Assembly: GCF_011682055.1 (NCBI RefSeq)
Contig: NZ_JAAQOM010000009.1
Location: 1-64,000 of the forward strand
DNA from: Telluria antibiotica
Lineage (GTDB): Bacteria > Pseudomonadota > Gammaproteobacteria > Burkholderiales > Burkholderiaceae_D
Direction: 5' to 3'
DNA: 64,000 bases
Shown: positions 16,338 through 24,789 of the stretch, piece after piece
Position numbering within the stretch: position 1 is the stretch's first letter
Layout: the number at the start of each line of letters is the position of its first letter
Position numbers and translations under genes: made by a program
Notes under the pieces: generated by a model
What the model saw: the letters and a program-made list of their open reading frames with translations, nothing else
The model's database searches: none
What the model was told of the DNA's origin: nothing

Positions 16338-17324
16338 ATGATGTCGTTCCTCCTGGTCCGCAGCCTGCGGCTCCCGCTGGCATGCGCCATCGCGCTGTCG
16401 CCGTCGCTCGCGTCCGGCGCGGCGCCCGCGTCCGCGCCCGTGCTTGCGCTCGAGCTGCGCCAGGACGTGGAGGTCGACCATGCGCGCATTCTGCTCGGCG
16501 ACGTCGCTGCCCTGCCGGCCGGCACCGCGCCCGACGTGGCTGGCCTCGACCTGGGCGCCGCGCCGCGCGCGAATGCCGTCGAGCGCCTGACGCGCGCGCA
16601 GATCGCGCTGCTCATCCGGCGCCGTCTGCAGTGGCCGGCGGCGGCGCTGGCCTGGAGCGGCGCGGACAACGTGCGCGTGCAGCGCCACGCGCAGCCGGTC
16701 GCCGGCGCCGTGCTGGGCGACGCGGCCGTCGATGCCGTGCTGGCCGCGTGGGGCCCTCATTTTCCCGGCCTGCAGGCCCATGTCGAGGCGGCGCCGGCCG
16801 ACGTCGACATCGCCCGTGGCGCCTACACGATCACGGCGCGCCCGCTCGATACGACCCGCCTGCCGGCGCGCGCCGCCGTCTGGCTCGACCTGCTCGTCGA
16901 CGGCCAGGCGCAGCGCTCCGTGGTGGTCCCGGTCAGCTTCACGTGGCAGCGCCCGGCCTACGTGGCGCGCCGCGCGCTGGCCGCAGGCAGCATCGTGCGC
17001 GCCGCGGACTTCGACGTGCAGGAACAGAACGTGGCCGGCCTCGATGCGCAGCCGGCCATCGAGATACCGGCAGCCGGCTGGCGCCTGCGCCGCGCCATGC
17101 AGCCCGGCCAGCTGTTGGCGCGCGCGCTGCTGCCGGCCAGCGGCACCGTGTTCCCGGGCGATACGGTCGTGGTGCAGGCGCACAGCGGCGCCATCGGCAT
17201 CGACGTGCCGGCCGTCGTGCAGGCCGAGGCGATGCCGGGCGAGCGGGTGGTCGTGCGCACCCGGCATAGCAGCGAGACGCTGACGGGACGCCTGACGGCG
17301 GCCGGCACCGTCCTGATCGAATAA
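16338..17324 (+). CDS. flgA: Flagellar P-ring assembly chaperone FlgA
   Basis: The 328-aa protein has a signal peptide (LACAIALSPSLASGA). An N-terminal domain follows, then a SAF-type C-terminal domain (YVARRALAAGSIVRAADFDVQEQNVAGL, MQPGQLLARALLPASGTVFPGDTVVV). FlgA is a periplasmic chaperone for FlgI polymerisation into the P ring. It lies 13 bases after flgG and upstream of flgH and flgI, in keeping with that role. It is longer than the usual 220-250 aa, with a Pro/Ala-rich N-terminal part. Confidence 0.88.
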   Translation: MMSFLLVRSLRLPLACAIALSPSLASGAAPASAPVLALELRQDVEVDHARILLGDVAALPAGTAPDVAGLDLGAAPRANAVERLTRAQIALLIRRRLQWPAAALAWSGADNVRVQRHAQPVAGAVLGDAAVDAVLAAWGPHFPGLQAHVEAAPADVDIARGAYTITARPLDTTRLPARAAVWLDLLVDGQAQRSVVVPVSFTWQRPAYVARRALAAGSIVRAADFDVQEQNVAGLDAQPAIEIPAAGWRLRRAMQPGQLLARALLPASGTVFPGDTVVVQAHSGAIGIDVPAVVQAEAMPGERVVVRTRHSSETLTGRLTAAGTVLIE

Positions 17325-17338
17325 ACGAGGAAACCGAC

Positions 17339-17911
17339 ATGCATCGTCATCTCATGTGCGGCCTGGCGCTGCTGCTGGCCGTGATCCAGGGCGCGGGCGC
17401 CGAGAGCCTGTACAAGCCATCCACCTTCCAGGCCATGACGTCGGACCTGCGTCCACGCCGGATCGGCGACCTCATCACGGTCATGGTGTACGAAAACGCG
17501 AGCGCCAGCAGCACGGCCGACACGAGCGCCGCGCGCGATGCGAGCGTCGGCATCGGGGCCACCGCGCCGCACACGACGTTCAACGCCGGGCTGCACACGA
17601 CCGATGCCCTCGACGGGCGCGGCCGCACGCAGCGCGAGGGCAAGGTGCTGGCCCAGATCACGGTCGGCATCGTGGCGATCGCGCCGAACGGCGACCTGTC
17701 CGTGCGCGGCGAGCAGACGCTCGAAATCAACAACGAAGCCCAGCGCATCTCGGTCGAGGGCCGCATCCGTCCGCAGGACGTGTCGGACACCAACGTCGTG
17801 CTGTCGAGCCGCCTGGCCGATGCGCGCATCCGCTACGCGGGCAAGGGCGACCTGTCCGACAAGCAGGCGCCGGCCTGGTGGCAGAAATTCCTGACCTGGT
17901 TCGGAGTGTGA
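17339..17911 (+). CDS. flgH: Flagellar L-ring protein FlgH, lacking a lipobox
   Basis: The 190-aa product matches FlgH through its C-terminal core (RIGDLITVMVYENASASSTADT, GKVLAQITVGIVAIAPNGDLSVRGEQTLEINNE, ISVEGRIRPQDVSDTNVVLSSRLADARIRYAGKG). FlgH forms the outer-membrane L ring and is normally a lipoprotein. Here the signal peptide ends AGA-ESLY. The only cysteine in the whole protein is residue 7, inside the signal, so there is no lipidation site. The N-terminal region is also shorter than in E. coli (232 aa). It is followed after 4 bases by flgI. Confidence 0.9.
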   Translation: MHRHLMCGLALLLAVIQGAGAESLYKPSTFQAMTSDLRPRRIGDLITVMVYENASASSTADTSAARDASVGIGATAPHTTFNAGLHTTDALDGRGRTQREGKVLAQITVGIVAIAPNGDLSVRGEQTLEINNEAQRISVEGRIRPQDVSDTNVVLSSRLADARIRYAGKGDLSDKQAPAWWQKFLTWFGV

Positions 17912-17915
17912 TGCG

Positions 17916-19055
17916 ATGCGTATCCTGACCCTGCCATTCGGCGCGCTGCTGTGCGCCGCCGCGCTGTGCGCTCCGGCCGTCGCCGCCGGCGCGCCCCAGG
18001 GAGACACCTTGCGCATCAAGGACATCGGCAAGATGTCGGGCTGGCGCGACAACGCGTTGACGGGCTACGGCCTCGTCACGGGCCTGGCCGGCACCGGCGA
18101 CTCCGCGCGCAACAAGACCACGCGCCAGTCGATCGCCAACATGCTGGCGCGCTTCGACCTGACCATCCCGGCCGACGACGTACAAAGCCGCAACGTCGCC
18201 GCGGTGATGGTGACGGCCGTGCTGTCGCCGTTCGCTCGTGCCGGCGACGCCATCGACGTCACGGTCACGTCGATCGGCGATGCGCGCAGCCTCGTGGGCG
18301 GCGCGTTGATGCTGGCGCCGCTGAAGGGACCGGACGGCAAGGTCTACGGCCTGGCCCAGGGCCCGCTGTCGGTGGGCGGCTACAAGTACGACATGAACGG
18401 CAACGTGGTGCAGAAGAACCATCCGACGGTGGCGTCGATCCCCGGCGGCGCCACGGTCGAAGTGGACATGCACAGCGAGATGCGCAGCGAGCGCAACACG
18501 GTCACCTTCGTGCTCGCGGAGCCGGACTACACCACGGCCAGCCGCGTGGCCGCCGCCATCAATGCGCGCATGGGCGCGCAGCTGGCGGTCGCCCAGGACG
18601 CGGGCGGCGTGGAGATCGCCGTGCCGGACGGGCGCCGTGCGCGCCTGGCCGACTTCATGACCGATATCGAGAACGTCATGGTCGAACCGGACCGGCGCGC
18701 GCGCGTGGTGATCAACGAGCGCACCGGCACCATCGTGTCCGGCGGCGATGTCCGCATCTCGCGCGTGGCCATTTCGCAGGGCGACTTGCGCGTGTCGATC
18801 GTTACCGACAACTCGGTCTCGCAGCCCCTGCTCGTGCGCCAGGTCGGACCGGGCGTCCAGTCGGTGCCCGTCTCGAACAGCCGGGTCAGCGTGGACGAGC
18901 GCAACGAGACCGGTTACGTCGCGCCCAACAGCACGACCGTGGCCGAGCTGGTGCAGTCGCTGGCGCGCCTGAAGACGAACACGCGCGACATCATCGCGAT
19001 CCTGCGTGGCGTGAAGGCGGCCGGTGCCCTGCACGCCGAGCTGATCGTGCAATAA
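17916..19055 (+). CDS. flgI: Flagellar P-ring protein FlgI
   Basis: The 379-aa protein has a signal peptide (ALLCAAALCAPAVAAGA). Classic FlgI sequence follows: RIKDIGKMSGWRDNALTGYGLVTGLAGTGDS, KNVAAVMVTAVLSPFARAGDAIDVTVTSIGDA, LVGGALMLAPLKGPDGKVYGLAQGPLSVGG and VINERTGTIVSGGDVRISRVAISQGDL. It forms the periplasmic P ring around the rod. Length is normal. It is preceded by its chaperone gene flgA and by flgH, and followed by flgB after about 50 bases, one of the wider gaps in the cluster. Confidence 0.95.
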   Translation: MRILTLPFGALLCAAALCAPAVAAGAPQGDTLRIKDIGKMSGWRDNALTGYGLVTGLAGTGDSARNKTTRQSIANMLARFDLTIPADDVQSRNVAAVMVTAVLSPFARAGDAIDVTVTSIGDARSLVGGALMLAPLKGPDGKVYGLAQGPLSVGGYKYDMNGNVVQKNHPTVASIPGGATVEVDMHSEMRSERNTVTFVLAEPDYTTASRVAAAINARMGAQLAVAQDAGGVEIAVPDGRRARLADFMTDIENVMVEPDRRARVVINERTGTIVSGGDVRISRVAISQGDLRVSIVTDNSVSQPLLVRQVGPGVQSVPVSNSRVSVDERNETGYVAPNSTTVAELVQSLARLKTNTRDIIAILRGVKAAGALHAELIVQ

Positions 19056-19104
19056 CCGTGGCGCCCCGGCGGCATCCATCCTCTTCATCTTAGGAGTGAC
19101 AGCA

Positions 19105-19485
19105 GTGGTTTCCATCATCGACAACAGCACCGTCGGATTGCTCGGCCTCGCGCTCGACGCGGCCGGCATGCGCCAGCAGGCGATCGCCCACAACATCGCC
19201 AATGCGAACACGCCGGGTTACCAGCGCATCAGCGTGAGCTTCGAGAGCCGCCTCGACGCGCTGCGCGACGGCCGCGGCAACATGGCGCCGCCGTCGCTGG
19301 CGAGCCTGGCCGACTTCCGTCCGAGCTTCGTGTATGACGCGCCGCTCGAAGCGGGCAGCAGCGTCGCGCTCGACCAGGAAATGGCCCAGCTGTCGGAAAA
19401 CACGTTGCATCACCAGGCGCTGCTCAAGGCATTGAACAAGCAGCTGTCGCTGATGAGCATCGCGATCAACGAAGGGAAACGGTGA
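19105..19485 (+). CDS. flgB: Flagellar rod protein FlgB
   Basis: The protein has 126 aa from a GTG start at 19105, chosen because AGGAG lies 8 bases upstream; a GTG at 19096 would overlap that site. The rod motif is clear (GMRQQAIAHNIANANTPGYQRISVSFESRLDAL), as is the C-terminal helix (MAQLSENTLHHQALLKALNKQLSLMSIAINEG). FlgB is the most proximal rod subunit next to FliE. The stop overlaps the flgC start by one base (TGATG), so translation of the two is likely coupled. Confidence 0.93.
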   Translation: MVSIIDNSTVGLLGLALDAAGMRQQAIAHNIANANTPGYQRISVSFESRLDALRDGRGNMAPPSLASLADFRPSFVYDAPLEAGSSVALDQEMAQLSENTLHHQALLKALNKQLSLMSIAINEGKR

Positions 19486-19922
19486 TGGACTACAACGCAG
19501 CCTTCCAGATCAGCGCCAGCGGCATGGCGCTGGAAAAAATGCGGCTCGACGTCACGGCAGCCAATATCGCCAACATGAACACGGCCGCCGCCAGTGCCGG
19601 CCAGGTCTACCAGCCGCTGCGCGTGCAGTCGCGCCCCGTGGCGCTGAGTTTTTCTCAGCAGTTCGGCCAGTTGATGGCCTTGCAGGGCGGCGGGGTCGAG
19701 ATCACCGGCGTGGAAGCGCAGCCGGTCCCCGCGCGCATGGTCTACGAGCCCGGCAACGTGTACGCGGATGCGAAGGGCTTCGTCGCCTACCCGGGCGTCG
19801 ATCACACGGCCGAGATGCTGGCCCTTAACAACGCGCTGCGCGCCTACGACGCCAACGTCGCCGCCATGAGCGCGGCCAAGGCGATGGCCGCGCGGGCACT
19901 CGACATCGGAGGCCGGGAATGA
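19485..19922 (+). CDS. flgC: Flagellar rod protein FlgC
   Basis: The 145-aa product begins MDYNAAFQISASGMALEKMRLDVTAANIANMNTAAA and ends with the rod helix VDHTAEMLALNNALRAYDANVAAMSAAKAMAARAL. It is a normal-length FlgC that forms part of the proximal rod. It overlaps flgB by one base and fliE by four (ATGA), a tight arrangement that implies coordinated translation of rod and rod-adaptor subunits. Confidence 0.93.
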   Translation: MDYNAAFQISASGMALEKMRLDVTAANIANMNTAAASAGQVYQPLRVQSRPVALSFSQQFGQLMALQGGGVEITGVEAQPVPARMVYEPGNVYADAKGFVAYPGVDHTAEMLALNNALRAYDANVAAMSAAKAMAARALDIGGRE

Positions 19923-20215
19923 GTATCGAAGCGATCGCCGCGATCGGCGCCGAGCTGCCCGACGTGGTCGTCCCTGCCGCCGAGGTGGCCCAGCCGACCG
20001 GCTTCGGCGCCTGGTTCGCGCAGGAAGTGGGCGCGGTCAACACCAACCTGGTCAACGCCGACAACGACGTCAGGATGCTGGCGGCGGGCCAGGCCACGAG
20101 CCTGCACGACGTGATGATTCACATGGAAGAGGCCAAGCTGTCGTTCCAGTTGCTGGCCCAGGTACGTAATCGCTTGCTGGACGCGTACCAGGAAGTCATG
20201 CGGATGCAGGTGTAG
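19919..20215 (+). CDS. fliE: Flagellar hook-basal body adaptor FliE
   Basis: The 98-aa protein has the FliE C-terminal helix (NTNLVNADNDVRMLAAGQATSLHDVMIHMEEAKLSFQLLAQVRNRLLDAYQEVMRMQV). FliE joins the MS ring and export gate to the rod. It overlaps flgC by ATGA and is followed by fliF after 9 bases. Length is normal. Confidence 0.93.
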   Translation: MSIEAIAAIGAELPDVVVPAAEVAQPTGFGAWFAQEVGAVNTNLVNADNDVRMLAAGQATSLHDVMIHMEEAKLSFQLLAQVRNRLLDAYQEVMRMQV

Positions 20216-20224
20216 GAGTAGAGC

Positions 20225-21655
20225 GTGGAAGCTATGCAATCGAAATGGGCGAGTCTCGATCGCCGGGCCCGCGTCGGCATCGGCGCCGGCATGCTGGCGA
20301 TCGTCGTGCTGGTCGGGGCGCTGGCGTGGTGGGCTTACCGCCCGGACTACCAGGTGCTGTTCGCCGACATGGCCGCGCGCGACGCCGCCGCCATGACGGC
20401 GGAACTGGACAAGATGAAGACGCCGTACCAGTTGGCCGACGGCGGCACCACCATCATGGTGCCGCGCAGCCTCGTGTACAAGACGCGCCTCGCGGTCATG
20501 GGCAAGGAAGTCCCGCTGCAGGGCGCGATCGGGTTCGAGGTGTTCAACAATGCCGATTTCGGCATGACCGAGTTCGTCCAGAAGGTCAACTATCTGCGCG
20601 CCGTGCAGGGCGAGCTGACCCGCACGATCCTGTCGATCGACGACATCCGCAACGCTCGCGTGCACCTGGCCATTCCGGAGCAGGGCCTGTTCAAGAAAGC
20701 GCTGGCCAAGCCCAAGGCGTCCGTCACCCTCACGCTGAAGCCCGGCCACGTGCTCGCCGCCGACCAGGTGGCCGGCATCCAGCGCCTCGTGGCGGCCTCC
20801 GTGCCGGACATCGTGCCGGCGGACGTCACCGTGATCGACCAGCACGGCGTCGCGCTGACCCGGCCGTCGTCCGCCGACGGGGCGGGCGAAAGCGCGTCGA
20901 ACCAGCTCGAATCGAAGCGCAGCACCGAGGAATACCTGACGAAGAAGGTGGCCCAGGTGCTCGACCGCACGTTCGGCGCCGGCGAGGCCATCGCCAGCGT
21001 CGACGTGGCGCTGAACCTCAACCAGAGCAAGGTCACGACGGAGGAAGTGCTGCCGGCGCACGGCGGCGTCTCGAACGGCTCGCCCACCGGTGTCATGGTC
21101 CGCGAGCGCATCAGCGCGCGCGATGCCGACGCGGCGCCGGGCGGCGCCGGCAAGTCGGCGGGCGGGACCAGCAGCAGCGAGTCGGACTACCAGGTCGGGC
21201 GCCGCGTCGAGCAGCTGTCGGTGGCCGCCGGCACCGTGCGCCGCATGACGGTGGCCGTCGTCGTGCGCCAGGCGATGACGGACGAGCAGCGCGACAAGCT
21301 GCGCGAAGTGGTGGCACTGGCGGTCGGCTTGAATGCCGAGCGGGGCGACGCCATCGTCGTCAATTCGATGGACCGCCTCGTCACGCCGGCCGCCGCCGCG
21401 ACGGATGCGGTGCCGCCCGATACCGTTCCCGAGCCCGCTCCGGCCAGGCGCGACGCGGCCTCCGTCAACGTCGTGATCGGTGTGCTCGTCGCGTTGGCCG
21501 TGCTGCTGGCCGGCTTGCTGGCGTGGCTGTTCCTGCGCCCGCGCCGCCCCGTGCCGCAGCCGCAGCGCGTGCTGACGGCGGCCGAGCGCGAGCAGATGCT
21601 GATCGAAGTACGGGCCTGGATCGAGACGCCCGCACCCAACCTGGAGAAAGCATGA
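20225..21655 (+). CDS. fliF: Flagellar MS-ring protein FliF
   Basis: The 476-aa protein has two membrane segments, near residues 19-40 (GAGMLAIVVLVGALAWWAY) and about 418-438 (VNVVIGVLVALAVLLAGLLAWLFL). The periplasmic ring-building domains lie between them (YQVLFADMAARDAAAMTAELDKMKTPYQL, GFEVFNNADFGMTEFVQKVNYLRAVQGELTRTI). The C-terminal cytoplasmic tail (LTAAEREQMLIEVRAWIETPAPNLEKA) is where FliF normally docks FliG. The start is GTG 20225 with AGGAG at good spacing. It is somewhat shorter than E. coli FliF (552 aa), mainly in the second periplasmic linker and tail. Confidence 0.95.
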   Translation: MEAMQSKWASLDRRARVGIGAGMLAIVVLVGALAWWAYRPDYQVLFADMAARDAAAMTAELDKMKTPYQLADGGTTIMVPRSLVYKTRLAVMGKEVPLQGAIGFEVFNNADFGMTEFVQKVNYLRAVQGELTRTILSIDDIRNARVHLAIPEQGLFKKALAKPKASVTLTLKPGHVLAADQVAGIQRLVAASVPDIVPADVTVIDQHGVALTRPSSADGAGESASNQLESKRSTEEYLTKKVAQVLDRTFGAGEAIASVDVALNLNQSKVTTEEVLPAHGGVSNGSPTGVMVRERISARDADAAPGGAGKSAGGTSSSESDYQVGRRVEQLSVAAGTVRRMTVAVVVRQAMTDEQRDKLREVVALAVGLNAERGDAIVVNSMDRLVTPAAAATDAVPPDTVPEPAPARRDAASVNVVIGVLVALAVLLAGLLAWLFLRPRRPVPQPQRVLTAAEREQMLIEVRAWIETPAPNLEKA

Positions 21656-22176
21656 GCGGCCATCGCCATGCGGCGCTGGCGCTGTACCCGCTCGGCGCCG
21701 CCGACCGGGAGCTGATCCTGGCCGCGCTGCCAGATGCCGACCAGGCCCGCCTGCGCGGTTACCTGGCCGAGTTGGCCGAGCTGGGTTTCGACGGCACGGC
21801 GCCCGGCCCGTCGGCCGCGCCGGCGTTCCCGTCGTTCCGCGTCCGGCGCGGCCCCGTCTCCGCGCACGACCAGTTGCGCGCGGCGCCGGCCGCCGCCATC
21901 GCCGCGCTGCTCGCTGACGAACCGGCGGGCCTCGTGGCACAACTGCTGGCCGTCGATACGTGGCCGTGGCACGCCGAACTGCTTGCCCTGCTGGAGCCGG
22001 CGCGGCGCACGCAGGTGCAGCGTGCGCTCGATGCGCGGCGTGCCGAGGGGCCGGCGCCGGCCTGCGCCGCGGTGCTGATCGAAGCGCTGGGCCCGCGCGT
22101 GGCGGCGCATGACGCAGCGGCGCCCCGTTCGAAGGTCGTGCAACTGTTCGCCAGGGCCCGGGCATGGACGCGATAA
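21652..22176 (+). CDS. Reduced FliG-like protein in the fliG position
   Basis: The 174-aa product sits exactly where fliG is expected, between fliF (ATGA overlap) and fliH (13-base overlap). Two stretches resemble the helical FliG-type module: residues about 6-45 (HAALALYPLGAADRELILAALPDADQARLRGYLAEL) and about 73-130 (HDQLRAAPAAAIAALLADEPAGLVAQLLAV, AELLALLEPARRTQVQRALDA), with DEPAG where FliG has EHPQ. FliG proper has about 330 aa and a C-terminal torque domain with conserved charged residues; that domain is missing. The protein may be a minimal MS-ring/C-ring adaptor without motor function. Assignment rests on position and pattern. Confidence 0.6.
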   Translation: MSGHRHAALALYPLGAADRELILAALPDADQARLRGYLAELAELGFDGTAPGPSAAPAFPSFRVRRGPVSAHDQLRAAPAAAIAALLADEPAGLVAQLLAVDTWPWHAELLALLEPARRTQVQRALDARRAEGPAPACAAVLIEALGPRVAAHDAAAPRSKVVQLFARARAWTR

Positions 22177-23015
22177 TCCGCGCCGCGGCCGTGTCGCCGG
22201 TCGCCTTCGAATTGCGCCGGCGCGGTGAACGCGCGGCCGCGACGCCCGCGCGCGCGGGTGCGGCGCCCGCGGCGCCCGCTCCGGCGCCAAGTGCGGCGGT
22301 GGCCCCGGCGGCCGTCGAGCGCGCGCCGGTGAAGGAAGCACCAGTGCCCGTGGCGCCGCCGGCAACCGTACCGGCACCTGCCGCGCCGGCCGCGACCAGC
22401 GTGCCGCCTGCCGCACCCTCGACGCCGGCACCGGCACCGGCGCAGCAGGCCCCGGTGCCGGCTGCCGTCACGGCGGCGCAGCAGGAAGCGGAGCGCCGCA
22501 AGGTCCAGGCCGAACTGGCCGAGCTGCGCGCCGAGGCCGAACGGCGTGGGTACGCCGTCGGCCACGAAAAGGGCGAGGCCGACGCGCGCCGCCAACTGCA
22601 AGCGCAGATCGACCGTTTCCAGGGCCTCGCCGCACAACTGGTGCAGGCCCGGGCCACTGTGCTGGCGGATGCCGAAGACGGCATCGTCGAACTGGCGTTC
22701 GCGGCCCTGTGCCGCATCCTGGGCGAGCAGGCCGCCAGCCGCGACGGCGTGCACGCGATGGTCGCGCGCTGCGCGGCCGACGTGCGCGAGCGCGAACAGG
22801 TCGGCATCCGCCTGCATCCGGACGACGTCGCGCTGCTCGGCGACGGCGCCGGACATCACGCGCGCATCAGTGCCGACCCGGGCATCGTGCTGGGCGGCTG
22901 CATCGTCGACAGTTCCACCGGCGCGCTGGATGCGCGCCTGGAAATCCAGCTCGCACGCCTGGCCGAGACGCTGCTGGCCGTGCGCGCCGCGCGCCGCGGC
23001 GGGGAAGGCGCATGA
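22164..23015 (+). CDS. fliH: Flagellar export ATPase regulator FliH
   Basis: The 283-aa protein has an Ala/Pro-rich N-terminal half (about residues 25-105) followed by the FliH coiled coil (QQEAERRKVQAELAELRAEAERRGYAVGHEKGEADARRQLQAQI). The C-terminal stalk domain comes last (VLADAEDGIVELAFAALCRILGEQAASRDGVHAMVARC, ADPGIVLGGCIVDSSTGALDARLEIQLARLAETLL). FliH binds the ATPase FliI and docks it to FliN and FlhA. The start overlaps the preceding gene by 13 bases and the stop overlaps fliI (ATGA). The long low-complexity N-terminus is unusual but plausible at this GC content. Confidence 0.88.
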   Translation: MDAIIRAAAVSPVAFELRRRGERAAATPARAGAAPAAPAPAPSAAVAPAAVERAPVKEAPVPVAPPATVPAPAAPAATSVPPAAPSTPAPAPAQQAPVPAAVTAAQQEAERRKVQAELAELRAEAERRGYAVGHEKGEADARRQLQAQIDRFQGLAAQLVQARATVLADAEDGIVELAFAALCRILGEQAASRDGVHAMVARCAADVREREQVGIRLHPDDVALLGDGAGHHARISADPGIVLGGCIVDSSTGALDARLEIQLARLAETLLAVRAARRGGEGA

Positions 23016-24322
23016 TGCAAGCCTATCTCGACGCCGTCCGTCGCACCGAACTGACCCGCCGGCGCGGGTACGTGACCGGCATCGCCGGCCAGAGCATCGA
23101 AGCGGCCGGGCCGGACGTGACGATCGGCGAGGTGTGCGAGGTGAGCATCGACGGCGGCCCGGCGCTGCTGGCGGAAGCGGTGGGCATGAAGCCGGGACGC
23201 GTGGTCCTCATGCCGTACGGCGAACTGCGCGGCATCGGCGTCGGCAACGACGTGTGCGCCACCGGGCGCCAGGCCGGCGTGGCCGTTGGCAGCGCGCTGC
23301 TGGGACGGGTCATCGACGCGTTCGGCCAGCCGCTCGACGGCGGGCCGGTCCCGCGCACGACGGCCATGCGCCCGCTGACGGCCGAACCGATCAACCCCCT
23401 CACGCGGCCGCGCATCAAGCATCTGCTCGACACGGGCGTGCGCGCGATCGACGCGCTGCTGCCGCTCGGGCGCGGGCAGCGCATGGGCATCTTCGCCGGC
23501 AGCGGTGTCGGCAAGAGCACCTTGCTCGGCATGCTGGCGCGCGACGTGAAGGCCGACATCAACGTGATCGCCCTGATCGGCGAGCGCGGGCGCGAAGTGC
23601 GCGAGTTCGTCGAAAAACACCTGGGCGCGGAGGGCATCGGGCGCAGCGTCGTGGTCGTGGCCACGTCCGACCAGCCCGCGCTCGCGCGCACCCGCGCCGC
23701 CTACGCGGCCACGGCGATCGCCGAATCGTTCCGCGACGAGGGCCGGCAAGTCCTCCTGATGATGGATTCGATCACGCGCTTCGCGATGGCGCGCCGCGAA
23801 ATCGGACTGGCGGCCGGCGAGCCGCCCACCGCGCGTGGCTACACGCCTTCCGTGTTTTCCGATATCCCCGCGCTGTGCGAGCGCTGCGGCACCACCGACT
23901 CGGGCGGCGCGATCACCGCGCTGTACACGGTGCTGGTGGAAGGGGACGACTTCAACGAGCCGATTTCGGACATCGTGCGCGCCACGCTCGACGGCCACAT
24001 CATGCTCTCGCGCGACCTCGCGCATGAAGGCCACTTCCCGGCCATCGACGTGCTGCAGAGTACGAGCCGGCTCGCGTCGGAACTGGTCGGCGCGGCCGAT
24101 CTCGCGCTGATGTCGTCCACGGTCGAACTGATGGCCAGCTACGAACGCAACCGCCAGATGGTCGACATGGGCGCGTACAAGGCCGGCAGCAATGCGGGCA
24201 TCGACCGCGCCATGCAGCTGTTTCCCGCGGTGCGCGCGGTGCTGCGCCAGTCGGTGCTCGAATCGAGCACGCGCCAGGATGCGATCGCGCGCCTGCGCAA
24301 GGCGCTCGGAGGCGCACGATGA
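23012..24322 (+). CDS. fliI: Flagellar export ATPase FliI
   Basis: The 436-aa protein has the F1-beta-like fold. Walker A is GIFAGSGVGKST, Walker B is LLMMDSITRFAMARREIGLAAGEPP, and the C-terminal helical domain is VELMASYERNRQMVDMGAYKAGSN. IGERGREVREFVEKHL and YTPSVFSDIPALCERCG are characteristic of FliI/SctN ATPases. It energises unloading of export substrates at the gate. The ATG at 23012 overlaps the fliH stop. All catalytic motifs are intact, so export should be functional. Confidence 0.95.
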   Translation: MMQAYLDAVRRTELTRRRGYVTGIAGQSIEAAGPDVTIGEVCEVSIDGGPALLAEAVGMKPGRVVLMPYGELRGIGVGNDVCATGRQAGVAVGSALLGRVIDAFGQPLDGGPVPRTTAMRPLTAEPINPLTRPRIKHLLDTGVRAIDALLPLGRGQRMGIFAGSGVGKSTLLGMLARDVKADINVIALIGERGREVREFVEKHLGAEGIGRSVVVVATSDQPALARTRAAYAATAIAESFRDEGRQVLLMMDSITRFAMARREIGLAAGEPPTARGYTPSVFSDIPALCERCGTTDSGGAITALYTVLVEGDDFNEPISDIVRATLDGHIMLSRDLAHEGHFPAIDVLQSTSRLASELVGAADLALMSSTVELMASYERNRQMVDMGAYKAGSNAGIDRAMQLFPAVRAVLRQSVLESSTRQDAIARLRKALGGAR

Positions 24323-24789
24323 GCCGGAACGCACGCTTTCGCTATCCGCTCGAGCCGATCCTGCTCACGCGCCAGTGGGAACTCGACGCGCTGCTGGTGG
24401 AACTGGGCGAACACAACGCGGCCGTGGCCGCGCAGGCGGCGCGCGTCGGCGGCTTGCAGGCCGAGCTGGCCGCGGCCGGCGCGGAATTCAATGCGCTGGC
24501 CGGCTCCGGGGCCACGCTGTCCGTGCAGCGCTTCCTGATCGTGTCGCGCTACGTCGGCGACGTCACGCTGCGCCTGCGGGGCGAACAGGCCGAGCTGGAA
24601 CGCCTGGAGGCGCTGCGCGACGCGCAGGCCGAGCGGGTGGTGGCCAGCCGGCGCGGGGTCGACGCGGTCGAGAAGCACCGCGACGAGATGAAGGACAAGT
24701 TCGTGCAGCAGCGCCTGAGTGGCGATTTCAAGGTCGCCGATGATCAATGGAGCACTCTACAAGCAGGGATGACGAGCCATGCAAGCTAA
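24319..24789 (+). CDS. fliJ: Flagellar export protein FliJ
   Basis: The 156-aa, almost entirely helical protein begins MSRNARFRYPLEPILLTRQWELDALLVELGEHNAAVAAQ. It continues with long heptad-like helices to about residue 135. Length, position after fliI and the coiled-coil nature identify FliJ, the central stalk that couples the ATPase ring to FlhA. It overlaps fliI by 4 bases and the next gene by 11. Confidence 0.8.
   Translation: MSRNARFRYPLEPILLTRQWELDALLVELGEHNAAVAAQAARVGGLQAELAAAGAEFNALAGSGATLSVQRFLIVSRYVGDVTLRLRGEQAELERLEALRDAQAERVVASRRGVDAVEKHRDEMKDKFVQQRLSGDFKVADDQWSTLQAGMTSHAS

Noticed and set aside
19844..22807. A 987-codon minus-strand open frame opposite fliE to fliH
   Set aside because: It overlaps several confident flagellar genes and is low-complexity Ala/Arg/Gly sequence typical of antisense frames in high-GC DNA.
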